Counted from the first letter of the stretch, positions 14,871 to 23,050 are shown. The stretch is DNA of 28,339 nucleotides from JBPYFK01 sp051984675 (GCA_051984675.1 JBPYFK010000031.1:1-28339); one strand, 5' to 3'. The notes: a model not told the origin generated them from the letters alone. Numbers and translations: made by a program.

Positions 14871-15887
14871 ATGGCAGCGACGATCCAGCCCACCCGCTCC
14901 CGGCACCCCAGGACGCGGCGCCGCATCACCTCGTTGGAGGTGTTGTGCGTGGTGCTCGTGGTGTCGGTGGCGCTCCAGGATCAGATCACCGCCGCACTCG
15001 ACGTACCCGCCTTGCGTACTGGGGCGACCGTGTTCGTGGCGGTGTGCGTCCAGGCACTGCCGTTCCTGGTACTCGGTGTGCTGGTCAGTGGTCTGATCGC
15101 GGCTTTCCTCCCGGCGGCGGTGTTGCGCAGGGTGCTTCCGCGCAGCGCCTCGGCGGCGGTGCCCGTGGCCGGCGTCGCCGGGGTGGCGTTGCCCGGGTGC
15201 GAATGCGCCTCGGTGCCGGTGGCCCGACGCCTGATGCAGCAAGGTGTCGCGCCCGCGGCCGCCCTGACATTCCTGCTGGCGGCGCCGGCGGTGAACCCGA
15301 TCGTCCTCGTGGCCACCGCCGTCGCGTTTCCCGCCGACCCGGTGATGGTGCTGGCCCGCTTTCTGGGGTCGCTGCTGACCGCGTGCGTGGTGGGCTGGGG
15401 ATGGGCACGGTTCGGCAAGGTCGAGTGGACGCCTGAACGGGTCTTGCGCCGAACCGAACGGGTCGATCCCGCGACCAGCCGTTGGGTTGTGTTCACCGAG
15501 ACCGCGCGCCACGACCTGGTGGAGGCCGGGGGGTTCCTCGTGATCGGTGGCTTGGCCGCGGCGGCGCTGAACGTGGCGGTACCCGCGGAGTGGACGCGGT
15601 CGTTGTCCGGCCAGCTCGTGGCCGGGGTGCTGGTGATGGCGGTGCTCGCGGTCGTGCTGGCGCTGTGCAGCGAGGCGGACGCGTTCGTGGCGGCCTCGCT
15701 GCCTGGTGTGCCGCTGCTGGCGAAGCTGGTGTTCCTGGTGGTCGGACCGGCCGTGGACGTCAAGCTGATCGCCTTGCAGTCCGGCACGTTCGGCCGGCGG
15801 TTCGCCGCCCGGTTCGCGCCGGCTACCTTCGTCGTGGCGGCCGCCTGCTCGGTTCTGGTCGGGACGGCACTGGTGGGAGGCCGGTGA
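14871..15887 (+). CDS. DUF318/YraQ-type permease
   Basis: This 338-residue integral membrane protein has about nine hydrophobic segments, in two halves separated by a cytosolic Arg-rich linker (ERVLRRTERVDPATSRW). The first half contains GVALPGCECASVPVARRLMQQGVAPAAALTFLLAAPAVNPIVL, the Cys-containing signature of DUF318/YraQ permeases. The second half has a matching ALCSEADAFVAASL...GPAVDVKL. The substrate is unknown for most of the family; some relatives export arsenicals. ATG 14871 or 14862 is likely; longer N-terminal extensions are not family-like. The next gene overlaps its stop, and zur-smtB is just downstream on the other strand, which suggests a metal-linked role by context. Confidence 0.85.
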   Translation: MAATIQPTRSRHPRTRRRITSLEVLCVVLVVSVALQDQITAALDVPALRTGATVFVAVCVQALPFLVLGVLVSGLIAAFLPAAVLRRVLPRSASAAVPVAGVAGVALPGCECASVPVARRLMQQGVAPAAALTFLLAAPAVNPIVLVATAVAFPADPVMVLARFLGSLLTACVVGWGWARFGKVEWTPERVLRRTERVDPATSRWVVFTETARHDLVEAGGFLVIGGLAAAALNVAVPAEWTRSLSGQLVAGVLVMAVLAVVLALCSEADAFVAASLPGVPLLAKLVFLVVGPAVDVKLIALQSGTFGRRFAARFAPATFVVAAACSVLVGTALVGGR

Positions 15888-16663
15888 TGCGGCGCGAGAC
15901 GCAGAACGTGATGTTGCTGCTGCTGGGCGGTGCGTTGCTGAAGATCGCACTCACCGGCACTTACCTGCGGTACGTCAAACCAGCGCAACTTCCGTGGCTG
16001 GTCGGTGCCGGGGTGATCGTGGTCCTACTGGCGGGCACCGCGATCATGCGAGACATCCGGGCCACGACTCCCGACGAGTGTCCACATGGGACTCCTAGGA
16101 ATGCGGAATCCGGCGTCCATGCAAGGAATCCGAGTAGTCCATGGATGCTGCTGCTACCGGTCCTGGCAATCTTTCTGGTCACCCCACCGGCATTGGGCTC
16201 CGACTCGGTGAAACGGGCGGCCGACCGCGTCGGGGTCCAACGGCCCAGTTCGACCAGATGGTTCAGCCCGCTGCCGTCCGGTCCGGCGCCGCTGCTGCGG
16301 ATCTCCGAGTTCGTCACGCGTGCGATGTGGGACGACACCGGGTCCCTCAACGGACGCGTGGTACGGCTTCAGGGGTTCGTGGTTCACCCGACGAACCCGG
16401 CACGGCCGGGGGAAGCGCTGCTCGCACGCATGCGCATCACCTGCTGCGCAGCAGACGCATCACCCGTTCGGGTGGAATTGGTGGGGCGCGAGGGCGCTCA
16501 GGCAGCAGCGCTGCCGGCGGACACCTGGCTCGAAGTGACCGGAACCCTTCGGCCGACCCGGTCCCCGCGACAGCTCGGTGCCCCGGTCAACAGCCAGATT
16601 CCCACTTTGGACGTCACGTCGTCGCACGCGATCCCGGCACCTCAGGACCCCTACGAGTACTGA
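15887..16663 (+). CDS. TIGR03943-type membrane protein, partner of the permease
   Basis: This 258-residue protein starts at an ATG overlapping the permease TGA, so the two are coupled. The N-terminus has two hydrophobic segments (VMLLLLGGALLKIALTG and LPWLVGAGVIVVLLAGTAIM), then a His/Cys-containing linker (ECPHGTP), another span (WMLLLPVLAIFLVTPPALG), and a soluble C-terminal domain. That domain carries LNGRVVRLQGFVVHP..ARMRITCCAADASPVRVELVG, whose CC motif is typical of TIGR03943/YcgQ-like proteins. These occur next to DUF318 permeases in many bacteria, and the pair probably forms one membrane complex. It ends 7 bases from the convergent zur gene. The transported substrate is not known. Confidence 0.82.
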   Translation: MRRETQNVMLLLLGGALLKIALTGTYLRYVKPAQLPWLVGAGVIVVLLAGTAIMRDIRATTPDECPHGTPRNAESGVHARNPSSPWMLLLPVLAIFLVTPPALGSDSVKRAADRVGVQRPSSTRWFSPLPSGPAPLLRISEFVTRAMWDDTGSLNGRVVRLQGFVVHPTNPARPGEALLARMRITCCAADASPVRVELVGREGAQAAALPADTWLEVTGTLRPTRSPRQLGAPVNSQIPTLDVTSSHAIPAPQDPYEY

Positions 16664-16670
16664 CGCCCGG

Positions 16671-17090
16671 CTAGGAGCCGGCACATTCCGAGCAGGTGCC
16701 CGTGATCTCGACGGTGTGGTTGACCTCGGAGAAGCCGTGCTCGTGGGCGATCTTCTCGGCCCAGTTCTCCACCGGCGGGTCGTCCACCTCGACCGTGCGC
16801 CCGCAGTGCCGGCACACCAGGTGATGGTGGTGGTGACTGGAGCAGCGGCGGTAGACGGCTTCGCCGGAGTCGGTGCGCAGCACGTCGACCTCGCCAGCGT
16901 CGGCGAGGGTCTGCAGCGTGCGGTACACCGTGGTCAGGCCGATGCCCTCACCCTGCCGGCGCAGCTGCTCGTGCAGCTCCTGGGCCGAGCGGAAGTCGTT
17001 GATCTGATCCAGAAGCTTCGACACCGCCGCCCGCTGCTTGGTGGCCCGCAGGCCCGCGACGGCGGCCGAGGAACGCTCGCCACTGGTCAC
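16671..17090 (-). CDS. zur: Fur family zinc-responsive repressor (Zur/FurB)
   Basis: This is a 139-residue Fur-family metalloregulator. The N-terminal winged helix is ATKQRAAVSKLLDQINDFRSAQELHEQLRRQGEGIGLTTVYRTLQTLADAGEVDVL. The dimerisation domain has the HHHHHLVCRHCGRTVEVDDPPVE segment and a closing CSEC, the two CxxC pairs of the structural zinc site. Zur represses zinc uptake genes when zinc is bound. Assignment to Zur rather than Fur rests on the smtB-furB operon next to glyS, the arrangement known in mycobacteria. GTG 17090 follows GGAGACAGC and overlaps the smtB stop, so the two are coupled. Confidence 0.92.
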   Translation of the reverse strand: MTSGERSSAAVAGLRATKQRAAVSKLLDQINDFRSAQELHEQLRRQGEGIGLTTVYRTLQTLADAGEVDVLRTDSGEAVYRRCSSHHHHHLVCRHCGRTVEVDDPPVENWAEKIAHEHGFSEVNHTVEITGTCSECAGS

Positions 17091-17581
17091 GCTGTCTCCG
17101 TTTCCTGTCGGCCCTGCGATCCCCCGGCCGGGGAACGTCCGACAGTTCGTGCGCCGCCGCTGTGTGCCCGGATGTCTGAAGTCTCCTCGGCGTGGGCGAC
17201 AGCGTCCACAACGATGTGTGCGAGGTGCTCGTCCACAAGTCGGTAGACGACCTCGCGGCCGTGCCGCTCGCCGTAGACCACGCCTACCGACTTCAACACC
17301 CGAAGGTGCTGGCTGATCAGCGGCTGCGTCACCCCGAGTGCTTCCACCAGCTCATGCACACACCGCTCGGCGGCTCGCAGCTGGAGAACGATCGAGATGC
17401 GCACCGGCGCGGCCAGCGCCCGCAGCAGCTCGCCGGCTTCGGCGAGCGCCCGCGGATCGCGCGGCGGCTCCGGCTGTAGCCCCGTCCGATCCGGGGAGTG
17501 CTGGTCGTGCTCGGCCGCGTCGCGGTGCGAACCGCCGCCGCCCGCCGATTCTCCGGCGTACTCCGGGGTTGCGGAGGGCAT
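17087..17581 (-). CDS. smtB: ArsR/SmtB family metal-sensing repressor
   Basis: This 164-residue ArsR-family repressor is first in an operon with zur. ATG 17581 is preceded by GGAGGAAAGGGAACG; upstream in-frame starts are not needed. The N-terminal ~45 residues are low-complexity and His/Asp-rich. The winged helix is ALAAPVRISIVLQL...CVHELVEALGVTQPLISQHLRVLKSVGVVYGERHGREVVYRL. The alpha5 segment DEHLAHIVVDAVAHAEE places D, H, H and E at spacings 1, 3, 14 and 17, as in the SmtB alpha5 zinc site. The alpha3N ELCVCDL-type site is reduced to one Cys (ERCVHEL). So a zinc sensor that releases DNA on zinc binding is likely. In mycobacteria SmtB represses the smtB-zur operon itself. Confidence 0.9.
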   Translation of the reverse strand: MPSATPEYAGESAGGGGSHRDAAEHDQHSPDRTGLQPEPPRDPRALAEAGELLRALAAPVRISIVLQLRAAERCVHELVEALGVTQPLISQHLRVLKSVGVVYGERHGREVVYRLVDEHLAHIVVDAVAHAEETSDIRAHSGGARTVGRSPAGGSQGRQETETA

Positions 17582-17839
17582 CGTTCCCTTTCCTCCGTGC
17601 CGCTTCGTCAGCGCGGACGTCCTGGGCAAGCCTGGGACGCCCGGCTGTGACCATCCTACGATCCGCGCCCAAGCCATCCCCAGGTCATCAGGCCACCGAG
17701 CGATCCGTCGGAACCGCCGTGCGGTGGGCCGGCCCCTGCCCACTGCCGGTTGCCAGGCCGGTACGCTGGAAATTCATCATCTTCGGCTGCGTCAGCAGCC
17801 GGTGGAGTGGTAGCCCATCCCGGACAGCATGGAGTGAAC

Positions 17840-19228
17840 GTGCCCGCCGATCAGATCGACACGGTCGTCAACCTCTGCAAACGCCGCGGCTTCGTCTACC
17901 CCAGCGGTGAGATCTACGGTGGTACCCGGTCGGCGTGGGACTACGGACCTCTGGGGGTCGAGCTCAAGGAGAACATCAAGCGCCAGTGGTGGCGTTCGAT
18001 GGTGCAGGGGCGCGAGGACGTCGTGGGTCTGGACTCGTCGGTGATCCTGCCGCGTCCGGTGTGGGAGGCTTCCGGTCACGTGACCGCTTTCCATGACCCG
18101 CTGGTCGAGTGCACCTCCTGTCACCGGCGGTTCCGGGCGGACCAGCTCGCCGAGGAGTACGCCGAGCGCAGCGGCACGCAGGTAGACGAGGACGACCTTT
18201 CCGAGGTGCCGTGCCCGAACTGCGGTACGCGCGGGCAGTACACCGAGCCGCGCGAGTTCAACATGATGCTCAAGACCTTCCTCGGCCCGGTGGAGTCCGA
18301 AGAGGGCCTGCACTACCTGCGCCCGGAGACCGCGCAGGGCATCTTCGTCAACTTCCTGAACGTCCTCACGACCGCGCGCAAGAAGCCGCCGTTCGGCATC
18401 GGCCAGATCGGCAAGTCGTTCCGCAACGAGATCACGCCCGGCAACTTCATCTTCCGTACCCGCGAATTCGAGCAGATGGAGATGGAGTTCTTCGTCGCGC
18501 CGGGCGACGACGAGCACTGGCACCAGTACTGGATCGACGAGCGCACACGCTGGTACACCGACCTCGGCATCGACCCGGACAACCTGCGCCACTACGAGCA
18601 CCCCAAGGAGAAGCTGTCGCACTACGCGAAGCGGACCGTGGACATCGAGTACCGCTTCGCCTTCTCCGCTGGTCAGGAGTGGGGTGAGCTGGAAGGCATC
18701 GCCAACCGCACCGACTTCGACCTGACCACGCACACCAACCACTCCGGCGTGGACCTGTCCTACTTCGACCAGACCAGCGGTGAGCGGTACCGGCCGTACG
18801 TGATCGAGCCCGCGGCCGGTGTCGGGCGGCCGATGATGGCGTTCCTGGTGGATGCCTACCGGGAGGACGAGGCGCCGAACGCCAAGGGCGGCGTGGACAA
18901 GCGCGTGGTGCTCAAGCTCGATCGGCGGCTGGCGCCGGTGAAGGTGGCGGTCCTCCCGCTGTCCCGCAACGCCGACCTGACCCCGAAGGCGAAGGATGTC
19001 GCGGCGAGCCTGCGCAAGAACTGGAACATCGACTTCGACGACTCGGGTGCGATCGGTCGCCGGTACCGCCGGCACGACGAGATCGGCACCCCGTTCTGCG
19101 TGACCGTCGACTTCGACACCCTCAACGACCAGGCCGTGACGGTCCGCGAGCGGGACAGCATGGCGCAGGAGAGGGTCTCGATCGACAAGCTGGAGGCCTA
19201 CCTGGCCGCCCGCCTCGTGGGGTGCTGA
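17840..19228 (+). CDS. glyS: Glycine--tRNA ligase (alpha2 type)
   Basis: This class II aminoacyl-tRNA synthetase charges tRNA-Gly. It is the single-chain homodimeric type of actinobacteria and eukaryotes, 462 residues. Motifs include NLCKRRGFVYPSGEIYGGTR, WDYGPLGVELK, a zinc-like site (Cys91, Cys94, Cys125, Cys128), YLRPETAQGIFVNF, GKSFRNEITPGNFIFRTREFEQMEMEFF (motif 2), and GVGRPMMAFLVDAY (motif 3). The C-terminal anticodon-binding domain covers VKVAVLPLSRN to the end. GTG 17840 has GGAG with a tight 5-base gap. The divergent smtB-zur neighbour is the conserved actinobacterial arrangement. I see no T-box in the 5' region. Confidence 0.96.
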   Translation: MPADQIDTVVNLCKRRGFVYPSGEIYGGTRSAWDYGPLGVELKENIKRQWWRSMVQGREDVVGLDSSVILPRPVWEASGHVTAFHDPLVECTSCHRRFRADQLAEEYAERSGTQVDEDDLSEVPCPNCGTRGQYTEPREFNMMLKTFLGPVESEEGLHYLRPETAQGIFVNFLNVLTTARKKPPFGIGQIGKSFRNEITPGNFIFRTREFEQMEMEFFVAPGDDEHWHQYWIDERTRWYTDLGIDPDNLRHYEHPKEKLSHYAKRTVDIEYRFAFSAGQEWGELEGIANRTDFDLTTHTNHSGVDLSYFDQTSGERYRPYVIEPAAGVGRPMMAFLVDAYREDEAPNAKGGVDKRVVLKLDRRLAPVKVAVLPLSRNADLTPKAKDVAASLRKNWNIDFDDSGAIGRRYRRHDEIGTPFCVTVDFDTLNDQAVTVRERDSMAQERVSIDKLEAYLAARLVGC

Positions 19229-19330
19229 GGAGGATCGACCTGCGGGATGGTGCCGGGAGCAGAACCTCGCTCGCAGCCAGTTCTTGATCGCTTTCGCGAG
19301 GGTGACGCGGCCGGGTGAGGTGAAGTCTGA

Positions 19331-19336
19331 CAGCAT
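19331..19336 (+). promoter_or_regulatory. Possible -10 of the DUF218 gene (leaderless)
   Basis: CAGCAT ends 6 bases before the GTG at 19343, with no ribosome binding site in between. Confidence 0.35.
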
Positions 19337-19342
19337 GCACGG

Positions 19343-20008
19343 GTGACCCACGTCCGTGCTTACCGCTCGCCGGGGACTCGGCCGCGCGCCGGCCGCGTCC
19401 TGCGTCGCCTCGTGATCGGTGCGCTGCTGATGACGCTGCTGATCTTCGGGGGTACCGCGTTCCGCGTGTGGCAGGTCGCCCGAGCCGACGACCGCCGGCC
19501 GGTTGACGTCGTCATCGTGCTCGGCGCGGCGCAGTACAACGGCGAGCCGTCTCCGGTCCTCAAGGCGCGGTTGCAGCAGGCGCTACGGCTGTACCAGGAC
19601 GGCCTCATGCAGCACGTCATCACCGTCGGCGGACGTCAGGCCGGTGATCAATACACCGAGGCGCAGGCGGGCCGGATGTGGCTGGCCAAGAACGGGATTC
19701 CTGCCAGCCACGTCGTGGATGTCGACACCGGCAGCGACACGTTCAACAGCATGCAGGCGGTGGCGAAGCTGGCGGACCAGCGCGGATGGCACACCGCGTT
19801 GATCGTCACTGATCCGTGGCACTCGTTCCGCGCCCGGACCATGGCCAACGACGTCGGGCTGGAGACGTGGTCCTCCCCGACGCATTCGGGCCCGATCGTG
19901 CAGACGCGGGCGATCCAGGAGCAGTACATCTTCTGGGAGACGATCAAGACGGTCTACTACCGCCTGACACATTCCGCGGCGGACACGTCCGTCGGCGCGC
20001 TCGACTGA
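19343..20008 (+). CDS. YdcF/SanA/ElyC family (DUF218) membrane-anchored protein
   Basis: This 221-residue protein has a basic N-terminus, one membrane anchor (RRLVIGALLMTLLIFGGTAF, about residues 22-41) and an extracytoplasmic DUF218 domain. Family motifs are VDVVIVLGAAQYNGEPSPVLKARLQQAL, VITVGGRQAGDQYTEAQAGRMWL, GSDTFNSMQAVAKLA and ALIVTDPWHSFRARTMA. Homologues SanA and ElyC affect envelope integrity and lipid-carrier or peptidoglycan metabolism in enterobacteria. The reaction is unknown. The usual acidic residue of the TxENA-type motif is here TGSDTFNS. GTG 19343 fits a leaderless start. It lies between glyS and dgt, as in several actinomycetes. Confidence 0.88.
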   Translation: MTHVRAYRSPGTRPRAGRVLRRLVIGALLMTLLIFGGTAFRVWQVARADDRRPVDVVIVLGAAQYNGEPSPVLKARLQQALRLYQDGLMQHVITVGGRQAGDQYTEAQAGRMWLAKNGIPASHVVDVDTGSDTFNSMQAVAKLADQRGWHTALIVTDPWHSFRARTMANDVGLETWSSPTHSGPIVQTRAIQEQYIFWETIKTVYYRLTHSAADTSVGALD

Positions 20009-20072
20009 AAGACGGAAGCGGGACCTTCAGAGACCTTCACCGCGCATTCGCGGCGTTGTCAGCGCGCCGCCG

Positions 20073-20078
20073 TAAGCT
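20073..20078 (+). promoter_or_regulatory. Putative -10 of dgt (leaderless)
   Basis: TAAGCT ends 7 bases before the ATG at 20086. TTGTCA at 20056-20061 is too close to act as its -35. Confidence 0.4.
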
Positions 20079-20085
20079 GTGGGCA

Positions 20086-21390
20086 ATGCACCCTGGTCAG
20101 CCGCGAGCCGGGCATCAGCCACCCGGTTATGACGACCACGACATGCTTCGGCTGCTTCCCGAGCCGCCGAAGGAAGGCGGGCTGCCCGGGTCGCTGCCAC
20201 AGCTGCGCACCCCGTTCGCCCGGGACCGCGCCCGGGTGCTGCATTCGGCGGCCCTGCGCCGGCTGGCGGGCAAGACGCAGGTGATGGGGCCGGGCGAAGG
20301 TGACGTGCCGCGTACCCGGCTGACGCATTCCCTGGAGGTCGCGCAGATCGGGCGCGGGATCGCCGACGCTCTCGGGTGTGACCCGGACGTGGTGGATACC
20401 GCGGGCCTGGCGCACGACATCGGGCACCCGCCGTTCGGGCACAACGGCGAGCGTGCCTTGGACGAGGTCGCCGGGTGCTGTGGCGGATTCGAGGGCAACG
20501 CGCAGACGCTGCGCATCCTCACTCGGCTGGAGCCCAAGCTGGTGGACGGCGACGGCTGTGGTCGGGGTCTCAACCTGACGCGCGCCTGCTTGGACGCCAC
20601 CACCAAATACCCGTGGCCCAAGCGGGAAGGCTCCCCGAAGTTCGGGGTCTACCCGGACGACATGCCGGTATTCGAATGGATGCGCGCGGGCGCGCCGGAC
20701 GGGCGCCGCTGCCTGGAAGCCCAGGTCATGGACTGGGCGGACGATGTCGCCTACTCGGTGCACGACCTGGAGGACGGCGTGCACTCCAGGCGCATCTCAC
20801 TACGGGCGCTGACCAGGGAAGACGAACGCGCCGAGATCGTGCGCATGGCGGCGAAGCACTACTGGCACGAGATCGGCTCGCCGGAGGGCGTGACCGCCTC
20901 CCTGGAGGGAGCCGCAGCGGAGCTGGTCCAGTTACCGGCGGTGGCCGCAGTGCTGGACTACGACGGTTCGCTGGGCGCTCAGGTGGCGCTCAAGCGGCTG
21001 ACCAGCGAACTCGTCGGACGTTTCGCCTCCGCCGCGATCACCGGGACTGCCGAGGCATACGGTTGCGGCCCGCTGACCCGGTACCGAGCCGAGCTGGTCG
21101 TGCCGGAACAGGTCGTGGCCGAGGTGGCGGTACTCAAGGCGCTTGCCGTCCGATACGTCATGAGCGACCCGAAACGCCTGTCCGTCCAGGCGCGCGAGCG
21201 CGAGCTGCTGGCGCAGCTGGTCGTGACGCTCGCCGACCGGGCGCCGGAAGGGCTGGACGCCGGCCTGCGACCGGCATGGCAGGCGGCGGGCGATGACGCG
21301 GGCCGACTACGGGTCGTGCTCGACCAGGTCGCTCTCCTCACCGACGCCCAAGCGATCTCGTGGCACCGTGGCCTGGGGTCCACAGATTGA
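20086..21390 (+). CDS. dgt: Deoxyguanosinetriphosphate triphosphohydrolase-like protein
   Basis: This 434-residue HD-domain enzyme hydrolyses dNTPs to deoxynucleoside plus triphosphate, helping control dNTP pools. The metal-binding HD set is visible: RLTHSLEVAQIGR (His81), then GLAHDIGHPPFGHNGERAL (His110-Asp111) and the distal Asp in MDWADDVAYSVHDLEDG. RTPFARDRARVLHSAALRRLAGKTQV and LNLTRACLDATTKYPWP are family motifs. ATG 20086 follows a -10-like hexamer and has no ribosome binding site; the longer open frame upstream overlaps the preceding gene and is not coding. In mycobacteria dgt also lies next to dnaG; here accessory genes are inserted between them. Confidence 0.93.
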   Translation: MHPGQPRAGHQPPGYDDHDMLRLLPEPPKEGGLPGSLPQLRTPFARDRARVLHSAALRRLAGKTQVMGPGEGDVPRTRLTHSLEVAQIGRGIADALGCDPDVVDTAGLAHDIGHPPFGHNGERALDEVAGCCGGFEGNAQTLRILTRLEPKLVDGDGCGRGLNLTRACLDATTKYPWPKREGSPKFGVYPDDMPVFEWMRAGAPDGRRCLEAQVMDWADDVAYSVHDLEDGVHSRRISLRALTREDERAEIVRMAAKHYWHEIGSPEGVTASLEGAAAELVQLPAVAAVLDYDGSLGAQVALKRLTSELVGRFASAAITGTAEAYGCGPLTRYRAELVVPEQVVAEVAVLKALAVRYVMSDPKRLSVQARERELLAQLVVTLADRAPEGLDAGLRPAWQAAGDDAGRLRVVLDQVALLTDAQAISWHRGLGSTD

Positions 21391-21561
21391 TGTGAGCTAC
21401 GTCCAGAAGTGCAGCGCCACACCCCCCATTCAGGGCACCCTCGTTACGGAACGTGCTCAACCCCGGCGTATCTTCACCTGAGCGGGTTAGTTGCAGCCCA
21501 GCCTGGCCCGTTCCCCGCGCCCAGCCCCCAGCCCCCGAGCCCGTGCCGCGAGGAGACCCCG

Positions 21562-21753
21562 ATGACGAACCGGCACTACATCCAGAAGGTCGTCGTCCAA
21601 GGCGAGCCCTACGTGAACACCGACAACCTGGCCGACTGGGTCAACGACCTGCGCTGGCGCGACCCCGAGGCGCAGCGCGCGGCCGACTACATCGCGCAGG
21701 AGCTGCGCCTGATGGGGCTGGCCGACATCGAGGAAGCTCCCGTCCGCGACTGA
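21562..21753 (+). CDS. Small protein of unknown function (63 aa)
   Basis: ATG 21562 has AGGAGA six bases upstream, and codon use shows strong G/C at third positions, so this looks real. The protein is acidic, soluble and has no signal or membrane segment. It reads HYIQKVVVQGEPYVNTDN, then a helical part with DPEAQRAADYIAQELRLMGL, ending IEEAPVRD. I do not recognise the family. It stands between dgt and the serpin gene, with a 17-bp triple repeat just downstream. Confidence 0.65.
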   Translation: MTNRHYIQKVVVQGEPYVNTDNLADWVNDLRWRDPEAQRAADYIAQELRLMGLADIEEAPVRD

Positions 21754-21770
21754 CGACTGCGGGGCACTGA

Positions 21771-21821
21771 CGACTGAGAGACTCGGGCGACTGAGAGACT
21801 CGGGCGACTGAGAGACTCGGA
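21771..21821. repeat. 17-bp tandem repeat, three copies
   Basis: CGACTGAGAGACTCGGG is repeated at 21771-21787, 21788-21804 and 21805-21821 (the last copy differs in its final base). It lies between the 63-aa gene and the serpin gene. Each unit has an internal GAGAGACTC stretch with partial symmetry. Confidence 0.92.
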
Positions 21822-21922
21822 CGTCCGGCGGAATCCGACAACCAGGGCCATCAGGCGCACCGAGCTGGCAGACTCGACGGCGAGAGCCGCTCGTAGTCGT
21901 CAACGGAACGGAGCCGTGCGCC

Positions 21923-23026
21923 GTGGCGAGCCAGCACTTGGCCTTCAGCTTGGCCCTACACCACAGACTGGCCCCAGCGGCAGGGCAGAATTTCTGCTGG
22001 TCACCGTACTCCGTGGCGAGCGCGCTGGGGCTGGCAGCCGCCGCGAGCCACGGCCCTACCCGTGAGGAACTGCTCACCGCGCTGCGCATCGATGGGGACG
22101 GTAGTCCCGGGGGACTGCGCACACTCCTGCGCGCGGCGGCCGAACTCGACAACGCATCGGGCGGCGAGGAGCCGGTGCTGGCCGTGGCGAACACGCTGTG
22201 GGCGTACGAGGGGCTGACGCTGCGCCAGCGCTACCTGGACGAGCTGCACGAATGGCCCGGCAGCGCCTTGCGCAACGCACCGTTTCGCAGCGAGCCGGAC
22301 AAGGCGCGCCGGTTCATCAACGCCGACGTCGCCGAAACCACCCGGGACCTGATTCCCGAGCTCCTGGCACCGGGCAGCGTCGACAGCAGGACGGTGGCGG
22401 CGCTAGTCAACGCGCTGTATCTCAAGACGTCATGGACGCAGCCGTTCGCGGCTGCCCAGCCCGAACCGTTCCACGCGCCCAGCGGCACTCGCGCGGTGCC
22501 GACGATGCGAGTGACGCGACGGCTCGGCTACGCCGCCGTCGACGGATGGCAGGTCGTGGTGCTGCCGGCGGTCGGCGGGGTGGAGGCCGCCGTCCTGCTT
22601 CCCGGCAGCGACCTCGCGGCTGTTGAATCTACAGTGGATGGTCAGCGTCTGGACGCGCTGCTGTCGGCGCCCCGACAGCGCCGGGTGGCGCTGGGACTGC
22701 CGAAGTTCGAGGTCACCGGCGGCGCCGACCTGGAGGCACCGCTGGCCGCGCTCGGCGTACGACGGATGTTCACCGCCGATGCCGACTTCTCCGCGCTGAG
22801 CGACGAGCGGATGCACGTGTCGTCGGCCGTGCACCAGTCCGTCCTGCGGGTGGACGAGAACGGTCTGGAAGGGGCCGCGGCCACCGCCATGCTGATGCGC
22901 CTGACCGCTGCCGTGCGCGAGGAGGAACCGATCCACGTCGACGTCGACCGGCCGTTCCTGCTCGTCGTCCGACACCACGCCAGCGGAGCGCTCTACTTCC
23001 TGGCCCGGATGACCGAACCCGCCTGA
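21923..23026 (+). CDS. Serpin family protein
   Basis: This 367-residue serpin-fold protein probably acts as a suicide inhibitor of serine or cysteine proteases. Serpin landmarks are present: NFCWSPYSVASALGLAAAAS, LAVANTLW, INADVAETTRDLIPELL, ALVNALYLKTSWTQPF, VVVLPAVGG, LGLPKFEVTGG, and the C-terminal DRPFLLVVRHHASGALYFLARM. The reactive-loop hinge DENGLEGAAATA keeps small residues, as in inhibitory serpins. Counting from its Glu as P17 puts P1 near Thr in MLMRLTAAV. The loop to DRPF is about five residues longer than in antitrypsin. There is no signal peptide, so it should be cytosolic. GTG 21923 is the likely start. The target protease is unknown. Confidence 0.92.
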   Translation: MASQHLAFSLALHHRLAPAAGQNFCWSPYSVASALGLAAAASHGPTREELLTALRIDGDGSPGGLRTLLRAAAELDNASGGEEPVLAVANTLWAYEGLTLRQRYLDELHEWPGSALRNAPFRSEPDKARRFINADVAETTRDLIPELLAPGSVDSRTVAALVNALYLKTSWTQPFAAAQPEPFHAPSGTRAVPTMRVTRRLGYAAVDGWQVVVLPAVGGVEAAVLLPGSDLAAVESTVDGQRLDALLSAPRQRRVALGLPKFEVTGGADLEAPLAALGVRRMFTADADFSALSDERMHVSSAVHQSVLRVDENGLEGAAATAMLMRLTAAVREEEPIHVDVDRPFLLVVRHHASGALYFLARMTEPA

Positions 23027-23050
23027 CCGCGATCGTCGGGGCACCGGGCT

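Noticed and set aside
17582..17839. SmtB or Zur operator in the smtB-glyS divergent region
   Set aside because: No AT-rich palindrome of the known type could be found by eye; a profile scan would be needed.
19229..19342. Minus-strand protein-like stretch (GRVTLAKAIKNWLRARF) between glyS and the DUF218 gene
   Set aside because: It is only about 25 residues, has no start or ribosome binding site, and no family can be named; too little to call a gene remnant.
21444..21474. GGAAC...GTAT as an ECF-type promoter before the 63-aa gene
   Set aside because: The spacing is about 15 bases and the -10 is weak; a chance match is likely.
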